Positions 8,801 to 15,178 of a DNA stretch of 18,294 nucleotides are shown here, piece by piece (position 1 is the first letter of the stretch; each line of letters starts with the position of its first letter). Below the pieces are notes generated by a model. It did no database searches, had not been told where the DNA came from, and saw only the letters and a program-made list of their open reading frames with translations. Origin of the DNA: DAIDKA01 sp049792815 (GTDB lineage Bacteria; Pseudomonadota; Gammaproteobacteria; Steroidobacterales; Steroidobacteraceae); NCBI GenBank assembly GCA_049792815.1, contig JBARBG010000166.1, forward strand, positions 1-18,294. Direction: 5' to 3'. Made by a program: the position numbers and the translations under genes.

Positions 8801-9021
8801 TCAGCCAAGGCGCGGGCTCGGAGTTCCGCCAGCCGCTCGGTATCGCGATTGTCGGCGGACTCGTGGTCTCGCAGGCGCTCACGCTGTTTACGACACCGGT
8901 GATCTACGTGTATCTGGACCGGTTGCGTCGCCGCTTCGGCAAGCAGCCGGCATCCGCCGAGGCGAGTGAGATGTTGCCTCGGCTGATGCCAGACTCAGTG
9001 CACCGCGGGAGCGGCTCGTAG
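5851..9021 (+). CDS. RND multidrug efflux permease, MdtB/MdtC-like
   Basis: A 1056-residue proton-driven inner-membrane exporter of the HAE1 group. The N-terminus (FITRPIAT, then PVSALPEVDFPT and ATPLERQFSLIPGV) follows MdtB/MdtC closely. TM1 is about 10-30, a large periplasmic loop runs to about 340, and TM2-TM4 fall within about 342-420. The proton-relay aspartates D412-D413 are in TM4 (GFVVDDAIVM), matching D407-D408 of AcrB. A second large periplasmic loop and the C-terminal TM bundle follow (GIVKKNGIMIVD is in the TM10 region). MdtB and MdtC normally act as a pair; here there is one permease, so a homotrimer is likelier. No TolC-like gene is adjacent, so the channel must be encoded elsewhere. 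The loop near 272-296 looks a few residues longer than in MdtB. Confidence 0.95.
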   Translation: MNISAPFITRPIATSLLAGAALVVGIVAYLNLPVSALPEVDFPTLQVSAALPGASPEAMASNVATPLERQFSLIPGVTEMTSSSTLGSTAVLLQFELSRNLDGAAEDVQAAINAAGGQLPTNLPAPPTVRKVNPADAPVLILTLNSKTLPLRVISDYVDSLLAQQLSRIDGVGQVFIGGAVKPAIRIQLDPRKVAQLGLQLDDIRAQIAANTVNAPKGALTGALRNYTIYANDQVFKADQWNQMIVGYHNGAPVRIRDIGQAVAGVEDDQSGEWTFPGRANPDKHYTATKTIMVGIFKEPGANVIQTVERIKAVLPQLMKSMPPAMSLRVVADRTQTIRTSVADVQLALGITVLLVIAVIFLFLRSWRATLIPSAVLPLSLLVAAALVYPFGFSLDNLSLMALAIAAGFVVDDAIVMLDVIWRRIEHGQTPLEAALAGSRDVSFTILSISISLIAVFTPVMFMGGVVGRLMREFALTLSAAVAMSLVFSLTLTPMLCAQFLTAPQPGKGRLMLALERGFHAIETSYARGLDWVMMRKRLTLAVFIGTMLATAAVYRFIPTGFFPQQDTAFLNGVMQTSQDASFEKTVEKVQEVGRIIAADPDVIETHFNVGSGSVNQSNFNVALTIRGEGRTVTADQVIARLRPKLARVVGVRTVLQSKQDLNIGARSSKAEYQYTLSDPDLQELNTWAPKMLDAMRKMPGLEDVSTDQESDGAAVDLEINRDAAGRFGITPAALDAAIYDQVGQHEVAQYFTQLNSYHVVVEAPPSLQASPELFNDIYVKSPLTNKLVPLSLFVKVNPNARGPLVVPHQGQLPAVTLSFNLSPGVALGQVTTAIERMREQLGAPSTLTGSFQGTAQAFEQSLADEPILILAALLSVYVILGVLYESYIHPLTILSTLPSAGLGALLAMIIAGDSLNVIGIIALILLIGIVKKNGIMIVDVALQLERKEGMSPEQAAVRASHLRLRPILMTTCCAFFGGMPLIFSQGAGSEFRQPLGIAIVGGLVVSQALTLFTTPVIYVYLDRLRRRFGKQPASAEASEMLPRLMPDSVHRGSGS

Positions 9022-9587
9022 CTACGCTGAAAGACTCCACACGGGGTGCATCCCGCATGGGTTCATAAGTAGTGAGACGCCGACGATCGGGCCTCGACGG
9101 CTGACCAAGATTTTGGCTAAGGCGGCGTCGAAGGCGAACCGGGCGTTCTGGTGTGTTAACCGGCATCCTTGATTGACAAGGTAGGGGATGGAATCGGTGC
9201 ACAAGGTTGACCAGGGGATACTGCGGCGAGTTGCAATCCAATCAAGGGCTCGCTGCCTAATTGGCTGATTAGCATTGGACGCCGAGGTATGGTCAATGTT
9301 CGGCGCCGGCTAACAGATGTTGACCCCTATCCCATTACCAGTCATTGGCGTCCGCGCTCCCACCATGATCCAGGTCATCGTTGGCTCCGCCATGTCGTCT
9401 TTGACTTGATGCGCCGCTATCCGGACCTTTCACCTTGGTGCCGGCTCCGAGCTCGACGCGAGCCCTACGGCCCTGTGATGCACTTCGACCGGTGGGTCTA
9501 GCGCCGCTGGCTCAATGGCATATCTATCCCGGTGCGACAGCTGCCATGTTTCGCGCGGTCCCCACCATTCCGTTGAGGTGAGCCTCG
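9022..9587. other. 566-base region without a recognisable gene
   Basis: It lies between the efflux operon and SelO, whose stop codons converge on it. Composition shifts from the GC-rich pump genes to a more even base mix. The longest plus-strand frame (9289-9501) and the minus-strand frames starting near 9204-9241 have no ribosome site and no recognisable motif; each covers only part of the gap. I see no transposase fragment, no terminal inverted repeat and no clear terminator. It may be degraded sequence at a module junction. Confidence 0.4.
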
Positions 9588-11057
9588 CTACGTACCACAA
9601 AAGGTTTCAAGTACCCGTTGATCGGGACGCGGTGGGGCCGCGTAGGCAGCGGCACTTGGCTGCTCGCCGAAAGGTCGCACGATGACCTCGAGCAATGCCT
9701 CGAAGGGTGCAAGATCCTGCTCGGTCGTCGCCGCCTCTATAACCTCCTCGATACGGTGGTTTCTCGGTATGTATCTCGGGTTTGCTCGTCGCATGGTGTC
9801 GAAGCGAACGACGGAAGACTCCGACTCCTGAGCGCCCCGCTCCTCCCATCTGCGCAGCCACACCTGGAAGTCCGCATGATCACGCAGCGCCTCGACAACG
9901 CCGCGTCCTGACCGGTCTCGCTCAAGATAGTCCGATAGGCCCCAGAATGTCGCCGTGTAATCCGCCTGCGTTCGGTGCATAACATCCAGCAAGGCGTTGA
10001 TCAGATCTTCGTCCTCAGGCTGCGCCTGAAGCAGACCCACTTTCGATCGCATCGCCCGCAGCCATTCTTGTTCAAACTTAGCGGAATAGGCGTTGATCGA
10101 CGCTGTGGCCAGAGCAATCGACTGATCCTGTTCTGCACCGAATAGCGGCAGCAATGTTTCCGCGAATCTCGCCAGATTCCATTGCGCGATAGCCGGCTGA
10201 TTAGAGAATGAGTACCGACCGTTCTGGTCGATGGAGCTGAACACCGCTTGCGGGTCGTAAGCGTCCATAAAGGCGCAAGGCCCATAGTCTATGGTTTCGC
10301 CCACGACGCTCGTATTGTCGGTGTTCATGACACCGTGTATGAAACCCACCTTCATCCACTGCGCGATGAGGACCGCTTGCCGATCCACGACAAGATCAAG
10401 GAGGCGGCGATAGGGTGTATCCGAAAGCCTGGCCTCCGGGTAATAGCGATCGATGACGTAATCGGCAAGACTTCGCAGCGTCTGTGTGTCGCCCTGGGCA
10501 GCCAGGAATTGGAAGGTTCCGACGCGGACATGGCTGCTAGCCACGCGCGTCAGGATTGCCCCGGGCAACGAAGCAGGTCCTCGCCTCACCCTTTCCCCCG
10601 TCCAGACGGCTGCCAATGACCGCGTCGAGGGAATGCCCATCGCCGTCATGGCCTCGCTCACCAGGTATTCCCTTAGAACCGGACCCAACGCTGCCCGGCC
10701 ATCGCCGCCCCGAGAGTAGACAGTACGCCCCGCCCCCTTAAGCTGTATGTCTTTGAGTATTCCGCGGTGATCACGCGCTTCGCCCAGGAGTACAGCCCGT
10801 CCATCGCCCAGGCGAGGTACAAAGCTCCCGAATTGATGACCGGCATACGCTAAAGCGATTGGCTGGCTACCGGGCAGTTTCTCGTTACCACTGAATATCC
10901 TCGCCAGATGCTCTGGATCGCTTGAGTTCAATTCGAGGCACAACTCGCTCGCAAGTGCTGCATTGAACTTGACGAGTCGTGGGGCGACCACCGGTACTGG
11001 ATCGAGGCGCGTGTATAGCGTGCCCGACAGTCGACTGTAGTCATTCTCTAAGTTCAT
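9588..11057 (-). CDS. selO: SelO family protein AMPylator (YdiU/UPF0061)
   Basis: A 489-residue pseudokinase-fold enzyme that transfers AMP from ATP to Ser/Thr/Tyr of target proteins; bacterial SelO is linked to redox stress. Family landmarks are present: AYAGHQFG (70-77), K107 in QLKGAG, SRGGDGRAAL (115-124), E130, and HGVMNTDN (241-248) with D247 followed by D257 in DYGP. The K-E spacing (23) and D-D spacing (10) match those of the characterised Pseudomonas syringae enzyme. The C-terminus ends FCGT, keeping the conserved cysteine where eukaryotic homologs carry selenocysteine. The length is normal, so the gene looks intact. GGAAG lies four bases before the ATG. It follows the zeta-like gene by 39 bases with no terminator, so it is probably co-transcribed with the toxin-antitoxin pair. 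Confidence 0.93.
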   Translation of the reverse strand: MNLENDYSRLSGTLYTRLDPVPVVAPRLVKFNAALASELCLELNSSDPEHLARIFSGNEKLPGSQPIALAYAGHQFGSFVPRLGDGRAVLLGEARDHRGILKDIQLKGAGRTVYSRGGDGRAALGPVLREYLVSEAMTAMGIPSTRSLAAVWTGERVRRGPASLPGAILTRVASSHVRVGTFQFLAAQGDTQTLRSLADYVIDRYYPEARLSDTPYRRLLDLVVDRQAVLIAQWMKVGFIHGVMNTDNTSVVGETIDYGPCAFMDAYDPQAVFSSIDQNGRYSFSNQPAIAQWNLARFAETLLPLFGAEQDQSIALATASINAYSAKFEQEWLRAMRSKVGLLQAQPEDEDLINALLDVMHRTQADYTATFWGLSDYLERDRSGRGVVEALRDHADFQVWLRRWEERGAQESESSVVRFDTMRRANPRYIPRNHRIEEVIEAATTEQDLAPFEALLEVIVRPFGEQPSAAAYAAPPRPDQRVLETFCGT

Positions 11058-11096
11058 GGGACTTCCATACGCTTCGTTAGCGGTGGCGGCCGCGGT

Positions 11097-11759
11097 CTAC
11101 TTCCTGGATTCGGATTCAATCGCTGCCTGCAACACCGGCCGCGCCCATTCAGGCGTCCCAGCCAAAGCGTGGGCATCCCCCGGATCGGGGAACACCATGC
11201 GGCCCTCAATGGTTTCGAGCACGAGCACGGGATTCGGGATTGACTCCCCCGGCGCGGCTTGCGCGCTGTTGTCGAATACTTGTACGTGCGCCAGATGTGG
11301 CAACAGTCTGATCAGATTTGCACGTGATCCAACCCAGCGCTCACGGATCTTGCTCTCCGGAATATCGTGACCACCGTTGGCGACACGGAATCGTACTCGC
11401 TCGATGTGCTGTTCCGGAGAGGACAGGCCACAGAAAATCATGACCACCTGGTGTGTTTCGACGGCCCTGGCGAGCACGTCAGGAATAGTCTTGGCACCCA
11501 AAGTGGTTTCAAAGGCGTAATTCGTGCCCTGCGTCAGGGCGGCATCAAGCTGAAGGCGACTGTGTTGCCATGCCTGGACGTTAGCCTCTTCGAGGCTTGC
11601 GCCCAGTTGAGTGATCAACTCGCGCGCATAGGAATCAGGGTTGAACCACGTCAGTCCGTGCTCTTCGAGGAGCGCTCCGCCCACCGAACTCTTGCCCGCG
11701 CCGTTGACGCCGGCCAGCACGAAAATGAAGGGCCGTGTGTCGTTCGCCGCCGGCAGCAT
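11097..11759 (-). CDS. Zeta-toxin-like P-loop kinase (COG4185 type)
   Basis: A 220-residue P-loop protein. Walker A GVNGAGKS is at residues 17-24 and a candidate base D42 sits in NPDSYA, a position similar to the catalytic Asp of zeta toxins. FETTLG (83-88), the arginines around 121-125 (RVRFRV), and GGHDIPESKIRERW (129-142) followed by SRANL form the signature of zeta-like COG4185 proteins. Characterised zeta/PezT toxins phosphorylate UDP-N-acetylglucosamine and block cell-wall synthesis; that this one does the same is inferred. The start codon overlaps the upstream antitoxin stop by one base (TGATG), so translation is probably coupled. SelO follows 39 bases on. The partner is a Phd/YefM protein, not the epsilon or PezA antitoxin of classical zeta systems. 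Confidence 0.85.
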   Translation of the reverse strand: MLPAANDTRPFIFVLAGVNGAGKSSVGGALLEEHGLTWFNPDSYARELITQLGASLEEANVQAWQHSRLQLDAALTQGTNYAFETTLGAKTIPDVLARAVETHQVVMIFCGLSSPEQHIERVRFRVANGGHDIPESKIRERWVGSRANLIRLLPHLAHVQVFDNSAQAAPGESIPNPVLVLETIEGRMVFPDPGDAHALAGTPEWARPVLQAAIESESRK

Positions 11760-12106
11760 CAGAAAGACGTGCCCGCCTTAGGTCGCCGGGCAAGCTTGCC
11801 CCGCGCTGCAAACACGGCTTGCATCTTTCTGCCCACTTCCGGCTGCTGAAGAACGGCCAAGCGGGCGTTGAAGCGGCCAGCCAACTCATCCAGCACGGTC
11901 TGCTCCCGCGCGTTGAGCGCGGAGATCTCTGCGGCAAGTTGTCGATAGGTCGCGGCGTTCACTAAAACCATCTCCACCGTTGAATGATTAGTGATGGCCA
12001 CACTGCCAGACTGACGCACCTGACGTACCACCTCCCCCCACTTGTTCTTCACCTGGGAGGCGTTCTGCTGGGGCAATTCTTCAAGACTGAGCAAGTTCGT
12101 CAGCAT
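11759..12106 (-). CDS. Phd/YefM family antitoxin
   Basis: A 115-residue protein. Residues about 12-58 fit the Phd/YefM DNA-binding fold: ASQVKNKWGEVVRQVRQSG, then VAITNHSTVEMVLVNAATYRQL. Residues about 60-115 form a helical, basic tail (EVGRKMQAVFAARGKLARR) that would wrap the toxin. It would neutralise the downstream zeta-like protein and repress its own promoter. It is first in the minus-strand run, and its stop overlaps the toxin start. The ribosome site before the ATG at 12106 is weak (TTGAG). A good promoter flanked by a repeated 9-mer lies just upstream. It is longer than typical Phd (about 75-90 residues), mainly in the tail. Confidence 0.85.
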   Translation of the reverse strand: MLTNLLSLEELPQQNASQVKNKWGEVVRQVRQSGSVAITNHSTVEMVLVNAATYRQLAAEISALNAREQTVLDELAGRFNARLAVLQQPEVGRKMQAVFAARGKLARRPKAGTSF

Positions 12107-12120
12107 GGCGCGCTCAAGTC

Positions 12121-12177
12121 GGTCTAAATGAGGCCAATATTGCCATATAAGCCTTAATTTATCAATTTGGTCTAAAT
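12121..12177 (-). promoter_or_regulatory. Promoter of the antitoxin-zeta-SelO run with flanking operator repeats
   Basis: On the minus strand, TTGATA (12165-12160) and CAATAT (12142-12137) are spaced by 17 bases, a good sigma70-type pair, placing the start of transcription near 12130, about 24 bases before the antitoxin ATG. An identical 9-mer, GGTCTAAAT in plus-strand reading, occurs at 12121-12129 and 12169-12177, exactly 48 bases apart, one on each side of the promoter. Antitoxin-bound repeats bracketing a promoter are typical of autoregulated TA operons. The binding protein is inferred, not shown. Confidence 0.55.
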
Positions 12178-12246
12178 AGAAGGAATAAGGCCGTTCCTGC
12201 TGGAAAGGCGATTGGGCAGCGCTGCACGGATATACTATTCAGTATT

Positions 12247-12285
12247 TTACGGACGATAAAGTCCGTAATAATGCATAATACGGAC
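12247..12285 (+). promoter_or_regulatory. Palindromic operator candidate upstream of the Fic gene
   Basis: TTACGGAC (12247-12254) and GTCCGTAA (12261-12268) form a perfect 8+8 inverted repeat around GATAAA. A third half-site in direct orientation, ACGGAC, lies at 12280-12285. The element ends 25 bases before the Fic start, overlapping AT-rich sequence that could hold its promoter (for example TTTACG 12246-12251 and TAATGC 12269-12274 with 17-base spacing, weak). The likeliest binder is the winged-helix region at the N-terminus of the Fic protein, acting as an autorepressor; this is inference. Confidence 0.5.
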
Positions 12286-12309
12286 ACTCGTACCTTTCCA
12301 GGCATGTGA

Positions 12310-13812
12310 ATGGCCTTCACAGCGGACACGATGCCCGAACTCGTCCTGGTCGCCGAGACCGATGCATCGGCCGCCCGCCGTGCACGACGACTCGCGGTGC
12401 AGGGCACGCTCCGGCGACTGTACCCGAGCGTCTACACTTCCAACGTAGACACTCCGCCCGAAGCAATCGTTCTGCGGCACTGGCAGGCGATCGTTGGTCA
12501 TCTTCTACCCGATGGCGTGATCTCCCATCGTTCAGCCTTTGATAGCCGTCCGCATGCGGGCAGCCTGTCCATCACTCGCGGCAAGACGCGCCGAGACTTG
12601 CGATTGCCGGGGCTGACCGTCCACATCGTGCCAGGGCCCGGCCCTCGACTTGAACCTCCTGCGCCAGATACACGCTTCGGCTCACTGTATCTCGCCAGTG
12701 ATCCTCGCCGATTCTTGGAGAATCTCACGCGTGGGCGCGGCTGGAGTCATCGAGTGCTGCCGCAAGAGGACGTGGAGGCTGCGCTCGACCGCATCCTGAT
12801 GGTCGGCGGCCCGCGGCGTCTGAACCAATTGCGCGATCACGCGCGCGAGATCGCACCATTTTTAGGATACGAAGCACAGTTCAAGCGCCTGAACAGCCTC
12901 ATCGGCGCCTTGCTCGGTACTCACGAAGCAAAAGTCCTGACTGCCAAACAGGCCCTCGCACGCGCCGCCGGCCGTCCTTATGATCCTAATCGCATGGAAA
13001 TCTTTGACTCGCTTTTCACCGCGCTGAATCAAGCGGTCCTGGAAAGCATCGAAGATCCCGCGCCCACCGGCGTCGCGCGCGAGGATTTCGCGTTCTTCGA
13101 GACGTATTTCTCCAATTACATCGAAGGAACGACGTTCGAAGTCGAAGAAGCCGAAGCAATCATCTTCGACGGCAGGATCATCGAAAACCGACACGAGGAC
13201 TCGCATGACATTTTGGGAACCTTTCAAGCCGCCACGACGGCACCCTGGCGGGACCGTTCTCCACAAAGTGCTGATGAATTTCTCCTTTGGCTGCAAAACG
13301 TCAATGCACTGGTCATGCAGCAGCGAGCGGACAAGAAACCGGGAGAATGGAAAGACAAGGCCAACCAGGCTGGCAGCACCTACTTCGTCGTTCCGGAACT
13401 CGTGGTCGGAAGTTTGCGGGAAGGATTCGAGCGGATTCGTGCCCTGCACCATCCCTTGGCACAGGCCATCATGATCATGTTCGTCGTGGCCGAAGTGCAC
13501 CCATTCAGCGACGGAAACGGACGAACGGCACGACTCGCCATGAACTGCATGTTGAGCGCGCACGCTTTAAGCCGAATCATCATTCCAACGGTCTACCGGG
13601 AACACTATCTGTTGCCATTAAAGGCGTTGAGCCAAAACAAAACCGCCGAACGGCTCATCAGGTCCTTAACCCGCGTGCAGCGATGGTCCGCGGCCTTTGA
13701 CTACTCATTACCACGGCCGCAGCTGCGTGAATCGCTAGCCGCGTGCAATGCGTTTCAGGAGGATCTGCGCAACTACAAATTACTGTTTCCGCCAGCGAAG
13801 CCTGCCGCCTGA
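12310..13812 (+). CDS. AbiEi-like winged-helix region fused to Fic protein AMPylator
   Basis: A 500-residue protein. Residues about 10-150 look like an AbiEi-type antitoxin: a winged-helix part (ARRARRLAVQGTLRRLYPSVY), then VISHRSAF and an ITRGKTRRDLRLPGLTVHIV strand pair. Residues about 255-480 are a Fic domain. The core motif HPFSDGNGRTAR (397-408) is complete, with catalytic H397 and phosphate-binding GNGR-TAR, so AMP transfer from ATP should be possible. An inhibitory helix motif SNYIEG (268-273, S-x3-E-G) lies before the Fic core, as in class II Fic enzymes that hold themselves inactive. The ribosome site before 12310 is poor; ATG 12331 (MPELVLV) is an alternative start. It is transcribed away from the antitoxin-zeta-SelO run. 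The second tRNA-Pro fragment begins five bases after its stop. Confidence 0.88.
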   Translation: MAFTADTMPELVLVAETDASAARRARRLAVQGTLRRLYPSVYTSNVDTPPEAIVLRHWQAIVGHLLPDGVISHRSAFDSRPHAGSLSITRGKTRRDLRLPGLTVHIVPGPGPRLEPPAPDTRFGSLYLASDPRRFLENLTRGRGWSHRVLPQEDVEAALDRILMVGGPRRLNQLRDHAREIAPFLGYEAQFKRLNSLIGALLGTHEAKVLTAKQALARAAGRPYDPNRMEIFDSLFTALNQAVLESIEDPAPTGVAREDFAFFETYFSNYIEGTTFEVEEAEAIIFDGRIIENRHEDSHDILGTFQAATTAPWRDRSPQSADEFLLWLQNVNALVMQQRADKKPGEWKDKANQAGSTYFVVPELVVGSLREGFERIRALHHPLAQAIMIMFVVAEVHPFSDGNGRTARLAMNCMLSAHALSRIIIPTVYREHYLLPLKALSQNKTAERLIRSLTRVQRWSAAFDYSLPRPQLRESLAACNAFQEDLRNYKLLFPPAKPAA

Positions 13813-13817
13813 ATGAC

Positions 13818-13859
13818 TCGGACGTAGGTGCCGCAGGTTCAAATCCTTCCAATCGGCCA
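13818..13859 (+). repeat. Second, decayed tRNA-Pro 3' fragment (direct repeat of 210-235)
   Basis: Positions 13822-13847 match 210-235 in 25 of 26 bases, including GCAGGTTCAAATCCT. The preceding bases TCGG resemble the CGG anticodon loop with one G missing. The sequence after the match diverges (TCCAATCGG) but still ends in CCA (13857-13859). One T-stem pair is lost, so it is not a functional tRNA. In direct orientation to the copy at 204-248, it suggests a second island boundary about 13.6 kb away. Confidence 0.6.
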
Positions 13860-13990
13860 CAAGATTCCATTGAAGTATTTTCGATGCCGGCCGTCATTGG
13901 TTCCAGCATTTAGGTCGCGATTGGTTTCAATATCAATTTCAGTTTTGACTCTCGGCGCAAAGGCGACCCCTGAATACCGTCAGGTCCTGC
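13860..13990. other. Gap after second att-like site
   Basis: No gene is visible. TTGGTTCCAG (13898-13907) and TTTCAGTTTTG (13937-13947) recall the GGTTCCAGTTTT repeats near position 66, which would fit decayed arm-type sites, but the matches are short. A weak CCTGA/TCAGG dyad lies near 13970-13985 between the convergent Fic and P450 genes; it has no T-run and is not a convincing terminator. Confidence 0.25.
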
Positions 13991-15178
13991 TCACACGGGA
14001 TCCAGCCTGACAGGCACGGACATGGCGCCGATCTCCGGACACAATGTCGTTGCGATCGGACCGATCACTTCGAAGTGGCGGGTCCGCGCCAGGATTTCCT
14101 CCAGAGCGATCGTCAATTCAAGTCTGGCCAGCCAGGCGCCGGGACAGCCATGGGGGCCGCGACCAAACGCCAGATGCTCTTTGATGTTCGGGCGGTCGAG
14201 GATGAACTGATCCGCATGCGGAAACACCGCTTCATCGCGATTCGCGGAGGCAAAGTTCAACGCAATGGGTTCCCCCTGCCGAATCAGTACATTCTCGACG
14301 ATGACATCTCGAGTCGGGGTACGCGCGAACCCGCGGTAGGGAGTGAAGAGCCGCAGATATTCTTCAATGGCGCTGGGCACCAGTTGCAGGTCCTCGCGCA
14401 GCCGCCGCTGCAGGTCCGGGAAGCGTGACAGATGCACGCAAATGCTCCCGATCAATACATTCGGCGCAACGATGCCCACGACGAGAATCTGGCGAACCGC
14501 ACCAACAATCATTTCGTCGGGTAGCAGCTGACCCCCGTCGCTGACCGCAAGCAGGGCGCTGGTGATATCTCGCTCAGGATCCAGCGGCGTTTCCTTGCGC
14601 TGCGCGATCAAAGTGCGCGCCATGTCGTAGAGCTTATAGCTGGTCGCCTTGACCATCTCGCCGTTGAAGCGCTGCACGGCATAAACGTAAGCGCGGGCGG
14701 TCTCGCGCAAGGTCTCCACGAGCTCGGCAGGCAGGTTCATCCATTCGGCAAATACCGCGACCGGCAGTCGCGATGAGAAATCCTCGCAGATGTCGCCCTG
14801 CCCTTGCTTCAGGAGCGGTGTCAGCAGCTCGACCGCAAATCGTCGAATGGGTTCCTTCAGTCGGTCAACGGCCTCCCGCGTCAGCAACGGGTTGATGGCA
14901 CGCCGGTAGGCGGTGTGCTCCGGCGGATCCAGATGCAGCGGTGCGCGACGGCCGGTGAACGCAAGTTTTGGGACCACGTTCTGGACAGTTGTTGTATAGG
15001 TCCGGAAGTCGACGGCTGCACTCGCCACGTCTGCATACCGCATGAATGACCAAAATCCACCCCAGGCGGCGCTGTGGGCCACCGGACAGCGGTTGCGCAG
15101 GTCGGCAAATACCGCATAGGGACTGTCGAAGTCCTCCGGTGCCAGCGCGTCAAAGTCTTCGATCCGGTTCGTGGTCAC
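13991..15178 (-). CDS. Cytochrome P450
   Basis: A 395-residue soluble bacterial P450 monooxygenase. The ExxR pair of helix K is E273-R276 (EEYLRL), and the haem loop FGRGPHGCPG gives the cysteine ligand C345. HLDPPEHTAYRR (82-93) is the usual helix C region. The I helix is unusual: residues 231-241 read ILVVGIVAPNV, where most P450s have G-x-[DE]-T-T, so both the acidic residue and the oxygen-activating threonine are absent. No ferredoxin or reductase gene is nearby. The start is GTG at 15178, overlapping the MFS stop by four bases (GTGA), with AGGGTAGGG upstream. It is therefore the second gene of a transporter-P450 operon. The substrate cannot be predicted. Confidence 0.93.
   Translation of the reverse strand: MTTNRIEDFDALAPEDFDSPYAVFADLRNRCPVAHSAAWGGFWSFMRYADVASAAVDFRTYTTTVQNVVPKLAFTGRRAPLHLDPPEHTAYRRAINPLLTREAVDRLKEPIRRFAVELLTPLLKQGQGDICEDFSSRLPVAVFAEWMNLPAELVETLRETARAYVYAVQRFNGEMVKATSYKLYDMARTLIAQRKETPLDPERDITSALLAVSDGGQLLPDEMIVGAVRQILVVGIVAPNVLIGSICVHLSRFPDLQRRLREDLQLVPSAIEEYLRLFTPYRGFARTPTRDVIVENVLIRQGEPIALNFASANRDEAVFPHADQFILDRPNIKEHLAFGRGPHGCPGAWLARLELTIALEEILARTRHFEVIGPIATTLCPEIGAMSVPVRLDPV

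Noticed and set aside
9289..9501. 70-codon plus-strand frame in the gap before SelO
   Set aside because: No ribosome site, no recognisable motif, and Arg/His-rich composition like a chance frame.
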